A DNA stretch of 64,000 nt from Azospirillum sp. TSH100 (GCF_004923295.1 NZ_CP039637.1:806001-870000); one strand, 5' to 3'; numbered from the stretch's first letter, positions 1-8,862 are shown. Numbers and translations are program-made. The notes: generated from the sequence alone by a model not told the origin.

Positions 1-400
1 GCGCCGCCAGGGCCGTCGCCATGCCATGGATCGGCGTGATGCCGATGCCGCCGGCGATCAGGAGGTAGTCGGGACGGTCCAGCGCCAGCTCGAACAGGTT
101 CTGCGGTTCGGAGATCCGCAGCCGGGCGCCGGTCTCCAGCGTCCACATATAGGCCGATCCGCCGCGGCTTTCGGGCAGGCGCTTGACGGCGATCCGGTAC
201 AGCCCGTCGGCGGCGTCGGCGATCAGCGAATAGCAGCGGGTGTCGGTCCGCCCGTCGATGACGACCGTCACGCTGATATGGCTGCCGGGCGCCGGCGTCT
301 TGGCCGGGGTGGTCGGTTCGATTTCAAAGAGGCGGATGTCGGGCGCCAGATCGCGCACCGCACGCAGCCGGGCATCCTGCCAATCGATGGCAAAGCGCAT
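1..400 (-). CDS. vanB: Vanillate O-demethylase reductase-like protein, N-terminal part
   Basis: Partial gene reading leftwards from an ATG at 400 and cut by the window edge; about 133 codons are visible. The translation begins MRFAIDWQDARL and contains RCYSL, the flavin-binding RxYS motif of phthalate-dioxygenase-reductase-type enzymes, then GGIGITPI of the nucleotide-binding domain. In this family FMN, NAD(P)H and a C-terminal 2Fe-2S domain pass electrons to a Rieske oxygenase; the 2Fe-2S part is outside the window. It lies 34 bp downstream of the GntR gene and in the same direction as the Rieske oxygenase, so VanB is the natural reading. The substrate is inferred from context. Confidence 0.82.
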   Translation of the reverse strand, partial: MRFAIDWQDARLRAVRDLAPDIRLFEIEPTTPAKTPAPGSHISVTVVIDGRTDTRCYSLIADAADGLYRIAVKRLPESRGGSAYMWTLETGARLRISEPQNLFELALDRPDYLLIAGGIGITPIHGMATALAA

Positions 401-434
401 GGGGAAATCTCGCAAAGAAAGGGGAAGGATCGGG

Positions 435-1178
435 TCAGGCGCTGCGCAGCCGGATCAGGGAGGCCCCCGGCACCCGGTCGAGCTCGCGCCGGTTCTTCAC
501 GGCATTTTCAAGATTGCGGCGGGCAAGGCGGGAATGCTCGCGTGCCAGATGGTCGGCGCGACCCCCTTCTCCCTTCGCGATGGCGTCCAGGATGGCGCGG
601 TGGTGCTCCTGCGCGATCACCAGAATCTCGCGGGAGTCCGGCAGCTCGGCCTGCACGCGGACGAAGGCGCCGGGCGAGGCGAAGGGCAGCGACAGCACCC
701 GTTCCAGCGACCGCCTCAGCACGGGGCTGTCGGCCAGGGCGAGAAGCTCGCCATGGAAGCGGTCGTTGAGACGGACATAGTCGGAGAAATCGCCGATGCT
801 CAGCGCCGGCTGCCGGACCAGCGCGTCCAGTTCCGCGACGATGCCGCGCATCTCGGCCAGGGCATCGGGAGCAAGCCGGCGCTCGGCCGCCCGTTGCGCC
901 GCCATGCCCTCCAGCACGCCGCGCAGCTGGATGGCATCGGCGATGTCGGCCTCGCTGAAGGCGCGGACGACGAAGCCGCCGGTCGGCAGGCAATCGACCA
1001 GCCCCTCCTCCTCCAGCCGGACGAGCGCCACCCGGACGGGGGTGCGCGACACCCCCAGCCGATCGACGATGCCCAGTTCAGACACCCGCTCCCCCGGGCT
1101 CAGCTCGCCGTTCAGGATCAGCTCGCGGAGTTGCAGGAGCGTGCGGACGGTCTGCGAGTTGCGGGGCTGCTCCTCCAT
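435..1178 (-). CDS. GntR-family (FadR/FCD subfamily) regulator, probable VanR
   Basis: 247 residues. A winged helix occupies about residues 8-75, with the recognition region VSRTPVRVALVRLEEEGLV, followed by an all-helical FCD ligand-binding domain (about 85-225) that contains RLNDRFHGEL, part of the usual metal/ligand pocket. The ATG at 1178 lies 10 bp after the oxygenase stop codon, so the gene is in the operon with vanA and sits between it and the reductase gene. FCD regulators typically repress and release DNA on binding a carboxylate, so vanillate is the likely effector; that is inference. Two TGTATACA palindromes upstream of vanA are candidate operators. Confidence 0.88.
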   Translation of the reverse strand: MEEQPRNSQTVRTLLQLRELILNGELSPGERVSELGIVDRLGVSRTPVRVALVRLEEEGLVDCLPTGGFVVRAFSEADIADAIQLRGVLEGMAAQRAAERRLAPDALAEMRGIVAELDALVRQPALSIGDFSDYVRLNDRFHGELLALADSPVLRRSLERVLSLPFASPGAFVRVQAELPDSREILVIAQEHHRAILDAIAKGEGGRADHLAREHSRLARRNLENAVKNRRELDRVPGASLIRLRSA

Positions 1179-1188
1179 GCCAGCCGTC

Positions 1189-2292
1189 CTATTCCGCCGC
1201 CTGACGGAGCGGTGATGGGGCGGCCCCCCGCCCGGGGCCCCGTTCCGTCTCGACCATGCGGTCGATCAGGCGGCGCGCCCACATGGCGCCGGCGTCGATG
1301 TTCAGATTGTAGAAGGCGCGGTCGGGATTGTCGTCGATGGCCTGCTGCTGCGCCTCCAGGATCACCTCGTCCTCGCCGAAGATGCGGGTCACGCCATCGC
1401 GCAGCTCCGCCGTCAGCCGCTGCTCTCCCAGCTTGTAGTTGCGGCAGAAGGCCCAGAAATAATGGCAGGTCTTCTCGGTCTCCGGGGTGATGGTGTTCAG
1501 CACGAAACCGTTTACCCCCTGCGACCGGTCGCCTTCCGGCGCGCCGGTGCCGGTCGGGGCGACACCGACATCGATGGTGATGGTGCAGGGCGCCTCGAAA
1601 CGGATGATCTGCCAGCGGTCGACGTTGCCGGGCTTGCCCAGCTGCTTGGCCCAGAAGGGCGGCGCCTCGATGTCGCGCATCCAGCGCGTCACCGTGACGA
1701 AGCGGTCGTTGTGCGTCGTCTCGAACGGCGCCTCGGCCACCGCGCGGTTGCCGATGCTGGAGGAATGCACGAAGGTCTCGTGCGTCAGGTCCATGAGATT
1801 GTCGAGGACCAGACGGTAATCGCACTTCACATGGATCAGCCGGCCGTCGCCCGCCCAGGCCGGATCATGGTTCCAGTGCATGTCCGGGATCTTCGCCGGA
1901 TCGGCCAGCGCCGGGTCACCCATCCACACCCAGGCGAAGCGGTGACGCTCCACCACCGGATAGCGCCGGACGCAGGCCGACGGGTTGATCGTCTCCTGCG
2001 ACGGCATGCCGACGCAGCGGCCTTCCGGATTGAAGACGAGCCCATGGTAGCCGCAGACGAGGTTGTCGCCGTCCAGCCGGCCCTTGGACAGCGGCAGCAA
2101 TCGGTGCCAGCAGGCATCCTCCAGCGCCGTGATGCTGTCGTCGGAGCGCCGGTAGAGGACGAGCTTCTTGCCGCAGATGGTGCGCGGCAGCAGTTCCCGC
2201 CGCAACTCGACGTCATAGGCCGCGGCGTACCAGGCATTCATCGGGAATGTCTTGGAAGATGTCGGGGTGTGGTCCCTGGCGGTGTCACTCAA
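1189..2292 (-). CDS. vanA: Vanillate O-demethylase oxygenase, Rieske non-haem iron protein
   Basis: 367 residues, close to the usual VanA length. The Rieske centre is C61-x-H63 with C80-x2-H83. The mononuclear iron site follows the family pattern D164-x3-D168-x2-H171-x4-H176. The enzyme would convert vanillate to protocatechuate and formaldehyde, using electrons from the reductase encoded downstream. An alternative start is the Met at residue 18 (MNAWYAAAYD), where homologues usually begin; the longer form adds a polar tail. The neighbouring ferulate-to-vanillin genes supply vanillate, which supports this role over other Rieske demethylases. Confidence 0.88.
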   Translation of the reverse strand: MSDTARDHTPTSSKTFPMNAWYAAAYDVELRRELLPRTICGKKLVLYRRSDDSITALEDACWHRLLPLSKGRLDGDNLVCGYHGLVFNPEGRCVGMPSQETINPSACVRRYPVVERHRFAWVWMGDPALADPAKIPDMHWNHDPAWAGDGRLIHVKCDYRLVLDNLMDLTHETFVHSSSIGNRAVAEAPFETTHNDRFVTVTRWMRDIEAPPFWAKQLGKPGNVDRWQIIRFEAPCTITIDVGVAPTGTGAPEGDRSQGVNGFVLNTITPETEKTCHYFWAFCRNYKLGEQRLTAELRDGVTRIFGEDEVILEAQQQAIDDNPDRAFYNLNIDAGAMWARRLIDRMVETERGPGRGAAPSPLRQAAE

Positions 2293-2374
2293 CGCTCCCT
2301 CCCTCGGGGCTGGCGGTCGTGAACTGGAATTCTGCTTGGGCTGTGGCCGCCATCATCGGGGCGCCACCGGTTTA

Positions 2375-2382
2375 TGTATACA
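2375..2382. promoter_or_regulatory. TGTATACA palindrome, candidate GntR operator (vanA-proximal)
   Basis: Perfect 8-bp palindrome in the context TTTATGTATACATTTTC, about 85 bp upstream of the vanA start. TGTATACA-like sites are commonly recognised by FCD-type GntR regulators, and such a gene lies in this operon. The assignment is inferred. Confidence 0.5.
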
Positions 2383-2538
2383 TTTTCTCCTGATTGCGAA
2401 CAAGTACGATTGTGATGTCAGATCACTGTTTGCGCGCCAATGCCAAAAGGACCCCTTTCTATCTGGCGGCCTTCATCGATCCTGCGGACCGATCACCCAT
2501 TGGTTCGGCCCACCGCTCCAACCCTTCAGCAGGGTTTC

Positions 2539-2546
2539 TGTATACA
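2539..2546. promoter_or_regulatory. TGTATACA palindrome, candidate GntR operator (marR-proximal)
   Basis: Second copy, in the context TTTCTGTATACATTATT, about 115 bp upstream of the MarR start. It shares flanking bases with the first copy. TATACAT inside it could also act as a -10 element, which would make bound repressor block transcription. Confidence 0.5.
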
Positions 2547-2661
2547 TTATTGCGATCCGAGACTGGCGCGGCCGGGACAGCCGGTCCGTGCCCCGACGAT
2601 TTTCGGAGGATGTCGTTTCAGTCGCGCGGGTCCGCCTGTTACTCTCCGCCTGCCGTTCCAC

Positions 2662-3276
2662 ATGATCAAAACGAGTGCTCATCCCATGGCCGACGCCGTC
2701 CGCAAATCCTCGCGCAAGCAGGGCGAGGACACACTCTCCGCCAAAGCCGATGCCGGGGACGATGCGGGCGGCGTCGATCTCGGGATTCTCGGCGAGTCGG
2801 TCGGGTTTCTGCTGAAACGGGCGCAGATGGTGGTGTTCGGGGATTTCATCGAGACCTTCGCCGCCGTCGATCTGCGGCCGGCGCAATTCTCGGTGCTGGT
2901 GATCATCGGCCGCAATCCCGGCCTGAAACAGTCGCAGGTCAGTGCCGCGCTGAACATCAAGCGCACCAACTTCGTGCCCTTGCTCGATTCGCTGGAGGAA
3001 CGCGGACTGGTGGCGCGCAAGCTGGCGGTCGGCGACCGCCGCTCCCATGCCCTTCACCTCACCGCCAAGGGGTCGGCCCTGCTGACGGAGATCCAGCGGC
3101 TGTGGGCCGACCATGAACGCCGCATCTGCGAGCGGATCGGCAGCGAGGGACGTGACCAGCTGCTGGGCCTGCTCGGCGGGGTGATCGCGTCGGGAAAAGA
3201 TTCGGCCCCGTCCGACGATGCGGACGAGGCCGAGGTTGCTCCCGCGAAGAAACGCGGGCGGCGCAAGAACGGGTGA
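2662..3276 (+). CDS. MarR-family transcriptional regulator of hydroxycinnamate genes
   Basis: 204 residues from the ATG at 2662; ATG 2686 (MADAVRKSS) is equally possible, as neither has a strong ribosome-binding site. The winged-helix core runs from about residue 65 to 150 (AALNIKRTNFVPLLDSLEERGLV, then the wing GDRRSHALHLT). The C-terminal 30 residues are acidic and then Lys/Arg-rich (AKKRGRRKNG), a low-complexity tail outside the fold. It converges on the MFS gene with a 12-bp gap. MarR proteins such as CouR, FerC and FerR control ferulate or coumarate genes by binding the acyl-CoA, so this is the likely regulator of the vdh-ech-fcs unit. Confidence 0.8.
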   Translation: MIKTSAHPMADAVRKSSRKQGEDTLSAKADAGDDAGGVDLGILGESVGFLLKRAQMVVFGDFIETFAAVDLRPAQFSVLVIIGRNPGLKQSQVSAALNIKRTNFVPLLDSLEERGLVARKLAVGDRRSHALHLTAKGSALLTEIQRLWADHERRICERIGSEGRDQLLGLLGGVIASGKDSAPSDDADEAEVAPAKKRGRRKNG

Positions 3277-3288
3277 GGAGGGAGGACC

Positions 3289-4650
3289 TCAGCCGCGTCC
3301 CGGCGCCGCGGCGGGCTTGAGAGCCGCCGTGGGGTGCGGGACGCCGGCCGCCTGTTTCAGCCAAAGCGCCCCCGCCGCCAGGAAACCCGGAACGGCCAGC
3401 GCGGTGAGGATGCCGGCGAAGCCCAGCTGCCATCCCGACAGTTCCGCCACCAGGAAGGAGCCGGCGATGCCGCCGAAGCGGCCCAGCCCCATCATCCAGG
3501 CCATGCCGGTGCCGCGCGCCTGGGTCGGGTAGTAGGCGGCGGCCAGAGCCCCCAGCGAGGATTGCGCGGTGTTCATCAGCACGCCGGTCACCAGCACCGC
3601 GATCGTCAGCAGGCCGACCTGTCCGGCGATCTGGCCGATCACGATGAAGGCCAGCCCGGTCAGTGCATAGAACACCGCGATGATGCGGTTGCCGTCGAAG
3701 CGATCCATCAGCGCGCCCGAGAACAACGAGCCGATGCCGCCCAGCGGGAACAGGGCGGCGACCAGCGCCGCGGTCGCCGGCGTCAGCCCGGCATCGCGGA
3801 ACAGCACCGGCATCCAGTTGATCATGGCATAGAAGATCGTCAGCCCCATGAAATAGGCGGTCCACAGCATCAGCGTGCCGACGATGAAGCCGCGCGACAG
3901 AATCAGCCGGACGGCGCCGCGGCTGTCGCCCGCCGCCGTCTCCGCCACGACGAAGCGGGTCGCATCGGCCGCGGAGGCGCCGATCGGCTGAAGAAGCCGC
4001 CGGATCCGCTCCACCGGTTTGGCACGGATGACGGCGAAACGTGCCGATTCCGGCAGCCACAGCACCAGGAACAGAAGAAGCAGCAGCGGCGCCGCGCCTC
4101 CAACCAGCAGGACGCTGCGCCAGCCATGGGCCGGAATGATCCAGGCTGCCATGAAGCCGCCCAGCGCCGCCCCCACCGGAAAGCCGCAGAAGACCAGATT
4201 GGTCGTCAGCGACCGGCAGCGGGCCGGGCAATATTCGCTGACCAGGGTCAGGGCGGTCGGCATCGCCGCCCCCAGCGCAATTCCGGTGACAAAGCGCCAC
4301 GCGATCAGCGTGGTCAGATCCCCGGAGAAGGCGGAAGCCAGACAGGCCGCCCCCATCACCAGCACCGCGGTGATCAGCACCGGCCGCCGCCCGACACGGT
4401 CGCTGACCGGGCCGGCGACGAGCGATCCGAACACCAGCCCGAACAGCGCGGCACTCAGCACCGGGGCGAGGTCGGGACGTTGCAGCCCCCATTCGGTCAG
4501 CAGCGACGGCGCGATGTAGGCGATGGCCGCCGTGTCATAGCCGTCCAGCAGGACGACGAGCAGGCACAGGACGACGATGCCGATCTGCCGGCGGGAGAAT
4601 GGATGCGCGTTCAAAAAGCCTTGGACGTCGATGCTGCGTTCCGGGGACAT
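3289..4650 (-). CDS. MFS transporter, aromatic acid:H+ symporter family (PcaK-like)
   Basis: 453 residues with 12 predicted membrane segments. The AAHS signature DGYDTAAIAYIAP lies in TM1 (residues 36-48), where the acidic residues are needed for aromatic-acid transport. The loop 2-3 motif GPVSDRVGRRP lies near residue 80. It is the last gene of the leftward vdh-ech-fcs unit, 75 bp downstream of fcs, so it probably imports ferulate, coumarate or vanillate at the inner membrane. The exact substrate cannot be read from the sequence. Confidence 0.85.
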   Translation of the reverse strand: MSPERSIDVQGFLNAHPFSRRQIGIVVLCLLVVLLDGYDTAAIAYIAPSLLTEWGLQRPDLAPVLSAALFGLVFGSLVAGPVSDRVGRRPVLITAVLVMGAACLASAFSGDLTTLIAWRFVTGIALGAAMPTALTLVSEYCPARCRSLTTNLVFCGFPVGAALGGFMAAWIIPAHGWRSVLLVGGAAPLLLLLFLVLWLPESARFAVIRAKPVERIRRLLQPIGASAADATRFVVAETAAGDSRGAVRLILSRGFIVGTLMLWTAYFMGLTIFYAMINWMPVLFRDAGLTPATAALVAALFPLGGIGSLFSGALMDRFDGNRIIAVFYALTGLAFIVIGQIAGQVGLLTIAVLVTGVLMNTAQSSLGALAAAYYPTQARGTGMAWMMGLGRFGGIAGSFLVAELSGWQLGFAGILTALAVPGFLAAGALWLKQAAGVPHPTAALKPAAAPGRG

Positions 4651-4725
4651 GCTGTCCTCTCCCTTCCATCGCGATCGTCGGTTTCGCTTTTGCTGCCACC
4701 GGAGACCTGTCCGGCGGCCCGCAGG

Positions 4726-6336
4726 TCAGAGCGCGCCTTCGCTCCGGTACTGCTCGCGCAGCAGGTTCTTGCGCAGCTTGCCCGACGCGGTGCGCGGCAG
4801 CTCGTCGGCGATGACGATGCGCTTTGGCGTCTTGAAACGGGCGAGGCGGCTGCGGCAATGATCGATCACCTCCTGCTCGGTCACCGAACAGCCGGCGCGC
4901 GGCACGATGAAGGCGCAGCCGACCTCGCCCCATTGCGGATCGGCGATCCCGATCACGCAGGCTTCCGCCACCGTATCCAGTTCCAGCAGCGCCGCCTCGA
5001 CCTCGGCCGGATAGACGTTCTCGCCGCCGGAGATGAACATGTCCTTCTTGCGGTCGACGATGTAGTAGAAGCCGTCGCCATCCCGGCGCGCCGTGTCGCC
5101 GGTGCGGAACCAGCCCGCCGCATCCGCGTTGGCCGGACGGTTCCAGTAGCCGGGCGAGACGTTCGGACCGCGCACCAGAATCTCGCCGACCTCGCCGTCC
5201 GGGACGTCGTCGCCGGCATCGTCGACCAGCCTCAGCCGGACCGAGGCCGGCGGCAGACCGGCGGATCCCGCCTTCGCCGCGATGCGCGACAGATTGCCCA
5301 CCGGCATGCCCAGAACGGTGCCGCCCTCGCTGCTGCCATAGCCATCGGCCATCGGCACGCCGTCCTCGACGAAGCGCCGCACGAGCGCGGGCGGGTTGGG
5401 CGCGCCACCCGTGCCGAAGAAGACCAGCCGCGACAGCTTGGCCGCATCATAGCCCGGCTGCTGGCGCAGGGTCTGCGCCATCTGCGGCACGCACATGTAA
5501 TGGGTGATCCCCAGCGCCGGATCGGACATCCGCTCCAGCGTCAGCACCGGGTCGAAACCGGGCGACAGCAGCAGCGTGCCGCCCTGGAGGAGCGTGGTGC
5601 GGCAGATGGTGACGATGCCGATCACATGAAACAGCGGCATGTCGCACAGGAAGACGCTGCGATGATCGACCCGGTTCAGCAGGGCGAAGTTGGTCGCGGT
5701 GAAGAAGGCGGTCTGCTCGGTGTGGATGGCGCCCTTCGGCTGGCCCGAGGTGCCGGAGGTGTAGATGATGATCGACGGCGCCCCGGCGTCGCGCGGCGGT
5801 GGAGCAATGGGCGGCAGCCCGGCGACCGGCTCCCCGCCTTCCTGTGCGCTGCGCACCAATGCCGCATCCACCGGACGCAGTCCCGGCACCCTTTCCCGCA
5901 CGGTCTCGACGACACCCTGCGCCGTCGCGGCGAATCCGTCGCCATGGATCAGCAGCGACGGCGTCGCGTCGGCGGCCAGCACCGCCAGCTCCGGCACCGT
6001 CAACCGCCAGTTCAGCGGCACGAACACGGCGCCGGCACGGACGCAGGCGAAGGCCGTGATCAGCTGGTCGATGCTGTTGCGGCCAAGCCAGACGACCCGC
6101 CGCCCGCCGGCGCCCCGCCCCGGCTCTACATCCAGGCAGCGGATCAGCCACGCCGCACAGAAATCGATCCGCCGATGCAGCGCCTCGTAGGTCAACCGCT
6201 CGCCGGTGGCGAGGTCGACGCAGGCCAGGGCATCCGGCTGAACCGCGGCCTGATAGGCAACTGGATCGGGCGCTTCCCAGCGCAGGCCGGCACCGGTCCC
6301 GCCATCCCCGGACTCTCCGGGTTCGGTCACAGACAT
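4726..6336 (-). CDS. fcs: Feruloyl-CoA synthetase (acyl-CoA ligase, AMP-binding)
   Basis: 536 residues from the ATG at 6336, which follows a strong GGGAGGG ribosome-binding site; an in-frame ATG further upstream lacks one. The ANL-family motifs are in order: phosphate loop YTSGTSGQPKG (about 192-203), YGSSEGG, TGDTARRDGDG, and the C-terminal RTASGK with catalytic Lys near 520. It would activate ferulate or p-coumarate with ATP and CoA. The position next to the hydratase/lyase and vanillin dehydrogenase genes supports the hydroxycinnamate assignment over other aryl- or acyl-CoA ligases. Confidence 0.85.
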   Translation of the reverse strand: MSVTEPGESGDGGTGAGLRWEAPDPVAYQAAVQPDALACVDLATGERLTYEALHRRIDFCAAWLIRCLDVEPGRGAGGRRVVWLGRNSIDQLITAFACVRAGAVFVPLNWRLTVPELAVLAADATPSLLIHGDGFAATAQGVVETVRERVPGLRPVDAALVRSAQEGGEPVAGLPPIAPPPRDAGAPSIIIYTSGTSGQPKGAIHTEQTAFFTATNFALLNRVDHRSVFLCDMPLFHVIGIVTICRTTLLQGGTLLLSPGFDPVLTLERMSDPALGITHYMCVPQMAQTLRQQPGYDAAKLSRLVFFGTGGAPNPPALVRRFVEDGVPMADGYGSSEGGTVLGMPVGNLSRIAAKAGSAGLPPASVRLRLVDDAGDDVPDGEVGEILVRGPNVSPGYWNRPANADAAGWFRTGDTARRDGDGFYYIVDRKKDMFISGGENVYPAEVEAALLELDTVAEACVIGIADPQWGEVGCAFIVPRAGCSVTEQEVIDHCRSRLARFKTPKRIVIADELPRTASGKLRKNLLREQYRSEGAL

Positions 6337-6425
6337 TCCCACCCTCCCATTTCCGACCGCGCCGGCCTTGCCCGTTTGATTCGGGCTTCTGCCGCCGGCG
6401 CGGCCGATCATTCATTCGTCGGATT

Positions 6426-7274
6426 TCAGCCGCGCTTGTAGGCGCCGAGCCCCGGACGATAGGTCTTGTCGTCGATGAACTGCTTGATGCCCTGCTTGCG
6501 CCCCTCCGACTTGTCGAGGAAGTTCAGCGATTCCTGACGGACCACCAGATAATCCTCCGCGGCGTCGAACGGCATTTCAACCACGCGCTTGAAGGCGTCC
6601 TTGGCCGCCTTCAGGGTGTGCGGGTTCTTTTCCAGCAGGTTGTCGGCGATCGCGCGGACCTTGGCGCGCAGCTCCGCCCGCGGGACGGAGAAGTTGACCA
6701 GCTTCATCTCCGCCGCCTTGCGGCCGTCGAAGGTCTCGCCGGTCAGGATGTAGTACATGGCTTCGCGCTGGCTCATCAGGTCGGCGACCACCTTGGTGAC
6801 GTTGCCGCCGGGGATGATGCCCCAGTTGATCTCCGACAGGCCGAACTGCGCCTCGTCGGCGGCGACCGCCAGATCGCAGGCGAACAGCGGGGAGAAGGCG
6901 CCGCCGAAGCACCAGCCGTTGACCATGGCGATCGACGGCTTCTCGAACCAGCGCAGGCGGCGCCACCAGCCGTAGGAATCGCGCTGGGCGCGGCGGGTCG
7001 CCATGTGGCCCTTGGCCTCGGTCTCGCGGAAATACTCCTTCAGGTCCATGCCCGCGGAGAAGGAATCGCCGGCCCCGGTCAGCACCAGCACCTGGCAGCG
7101 GTCGTCCACCTCCAGCGCGTCCAGCACCTCCAGCATGCGGGCGTTCAGCGTCGGGTTCATCGCGTTGCGCTTGTCCGGCCGGTTCAGCGTGACCCAGGCG
7201 ACGCCGTTTTCGAACTCGATGGAGACCACGTCTGCGGTGTCCGGATTGGCGGTGGTCTGCGGCTGCGTCGTCAT
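6426..7274 (-). CDS. ech: p-Hydroxycinnamoyl-CoA hydratase/lyase (feruloyl-CoA to vanillin)
   Basis: 282 residues from the ATG at 7274, with AGAGGAAG upstream; the frame stays open further upstream but is not homologous there. Crotonase-fold protein, collinear without gaps over the central and C-terminal regions with the Pseudomonas fluorescens HCHL I recall. The oxyanion-hole region WCFGGAFSPL (121-130), Ser128, catalytic Glu148 (FGLSEINWG) and Tyr81 (LKEYFRE) are conserved. The residue matching HCHL Tyr239 is Val244. The enzyme hydrates feruloyl-CoA and cleaves it retro-aldol fashion to vanillin and acetyl-CoA. Confidence 0.9.
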   Translation of the reverse strand: MTTQPQTTANPDTADVVSIEFENGVAWVTLNRPDKRNAMNPTLNARMLEVLDALEVDDRCQVLVLTGAGDSFSAGMDLKEYFRETEAKGHMATRRAQRDSYGWWRRLRWFEKPSIAMVNGWCFGGAFSPLFACDLAVAADEAQFGLSEINWGIIPGGNVTKVVADLMSQREAMYYILTGETFDGRKAAEMKLVNFSVPRAELRAKVRAIADNLLEKNPHTLKAAKDAFKRVVEMPFDAAEDYLVVRQESLNFLDKSEGRKQGIKQFIDDKTYRPGLGAYKRG

Positions 7275-7338
7275 CTTTGGCTTCCTCTGGTATTCTTTGA
7301 GATATGTCGGGACGACGCCCCAGGGCGTCAGTCGGGCG

Positions 7339-8808
7339 TCAGATCGGGAAATGGCCGGGCTGGGTCTCGACCGTGATCCAGCGCAGTTCGGTGAAGGTGT
7401 CGATGCCGGCCTTGCCGCCGAAGCGGCCATGGCCGCTGGCCTTGACGCCGCCGAAGGGCATCTGCGCCTCGTCATGCACGGTCGGGCCGTTGACATGGCA
7501 GATGCCGGAGCGGATGCGCCGGGCGACGCGCAGGCCGCGCGCCGTGTCGCGGGTGAAGACGGCGGCCGACAGGCCGTATTCGGTGTCGTTGGCGACGGCC
7601 ACCGCCTGCTCTTCCCCATCGACGCGGACGATGGTGACGACCGGGCCGAAGGATTCCTCGGCGTAGATCCGCATCTCCGGCGTGACATGGTCGAGGATCG
7701 CCGCCGGCAGCAGCGTGCCGTCGGGCGCGCCGTTGCGGTGGAGCACCGCCCCCTTGGCGACCGCGTCGTCGATCAGCGACTGCACATGGCGGGCGGCGCC
7801 GAGATCCACCACCGAGCCCAGCGGCGTGCGCCCCTCGCGCGGGTCGCCGGCGACCAGCGTGGCGGCCTTGGCGGCGAACTTCGCCAGGAAGGCATCAGCC
7901 ACCTTGGCGTCCAGCACGATCCGCTCGGTCGACATGCAGATCTGGCCCTGGTTGAAGAAGGCGCCGAAGGCGGCGGCCTTCACCGCCTCGTCCAGATCGG
8001 CATCGTCCAGCACCAGGAAGGGCGCCTTGCCGCCCAATTCCAGCAGCACCGGCTTCAGCTGCGCCGCCGCCCGCTGGGCGATCAGCCGGCCGACGCGGGT
8101 CGATCCGGTGAAGTTGATGCGGCTGACGGCGGGATGGTCGATCAGGGCGTTGACCACCTCCGCCGCATCCTCCGGCGCGTTGGTGACGACATTGACCACC
8201 CCGTCCGGCAGGCCGGCCTCCTGGAAGGCCCGACCGATCAGCGCATGGGTGCGCGGGCAAAGCTCCGACGCCTTCAGCACCACGGCGTTGCCGCAGGCGA
8301 TGGCGGTGGCGACGGCGCGCACGCCGAGGATCACCGGCGCGTTCCACGGCGCGATGCCCAGCACGACGCCGACCGGCTGGCGCACCGCCATCGCGAGGCA
8401 GCCGGGCTTGTCGGACGGGATCACCTCGCCGGCGATCTGGGTGGTGAGCGCCGCCGCCTCGCGGATCATCGACGAGGCAAGCATCACATTGAAGCGCGCC
8501 CACCCTTCGGTCGCCCCGGTCTCCGCCGCCATCGCCGCGACGAAATCGTCGGCGCGGGCGGCCAGCGCATCGGCGGCCTTCAGCAGAAGCGCTCGGCGGG
8601 TGTTCGGCCCGGTTTCCGACCAGCCGGCGAAAGCGGCCAGTGCCGCCTCCGCCGCGGCACCGGCGTCGGCCGCGGATGCGGCGGCGGCCACCGTCGCCAC
8701 CCCGCCGGTGATCGGGTTGCGGCGCTCGAACCGGCGCCCGCCGGTCGCGGGAACCGCCCGGCCGCCGATCAGCAGGTCGGTCGGCGCGGCAACAGACATG
8801 TCTTCCAT
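7339..8808 (-). CDS. vdh: Vanillin dehydrogenase (NAD(P)-dependent aldehyde dehydrogenase)
   Basis: 489 residues from the ATG at 8808, preceded by TTGGAGACTCCC; a longer frame adds 18 residues without a ribosome-binding site. ALDH-fold motifs: APWNAPV with the oxyanion Asn (about residue 156), FTGSTRVGR, general base Glu257 in LELGGKAP and nucleophile Cys291 in NQGQICMST. It oxidises vanillin, and probably related benzaldehydes, to the acid. It is the first gene of a leftward unit with ech, fcs and the MFS carrier (gaps 64, 89 and 75 bp). A palindrome and an AT-rich promoter region lie just upstream. Confidence 0.87.
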   Translation of the reverse strand: MEDMSVAAPTDLLIGGRAVPATGGRRFERRNPITGGVATVAAAASAADAGAAAEAALAAFAGWSETGPNTRRALLLKAADALAARADDFVAAMAAETGATEGWARFNVMLASSMIREAAALTTQIAGEVIPSDKPGCLAMAVRQPVGVVLGIAPWNAPVILGVRAVATAIACGNAVVLKASELCPRTHALIGRAFQEAGLPDGVVNVVTNAPEDAAEVVNALIDHPAVSRINFTGSTRVGRLIAQRAAAQLKPVLLELGGKAPFLVLDDADLDEAVKAAAFGAFFNQGQICMSTERIVLDAKVADAFLAKFAAKAATLVAGDPREGRTPLGSVVDLGAARHVQSLIDDAVAKGAVLHRNGAPDGTLLPAAILDHVTPEMRIYAEESFGPVVTIVRVDGEEQAVAVANDTEYGLSAAVFTRDTARGLRVARRIRSGICHVNGPTVHDEAQMPFGGVKASGHGRFGGKAGIDTFTELRWITVETQPGHFPI

Positions 8809-8862
8809 GGGAGTCTCCAATCCGCCCTGCTGCCGTTGGGCAGCGGATGAACCTTCAGGCAT

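Larger units (their letters stand above)
2293..2661. promoter_or_regulatory. Divergent control region between vanA and the MarR gene
   Basis: 369 bp with no convincing gene. It is richer in A and T than its surroundings and holds the 5' ends of two divergent genes. Two copies of an 8-bp palindrome (2375-2382 and 2539-2546) occur here, one nearer each gene, consistent with joint control of both directions. Confidence 0.6.

Noticed and set aside
3334..6441. A 1035-codon open frame on the plus strand
   Set aside because: Antisense to the MFS importer and feruloyl-CoA synthetase genes; composition rich in Arg/Gln/Gly and without domains.
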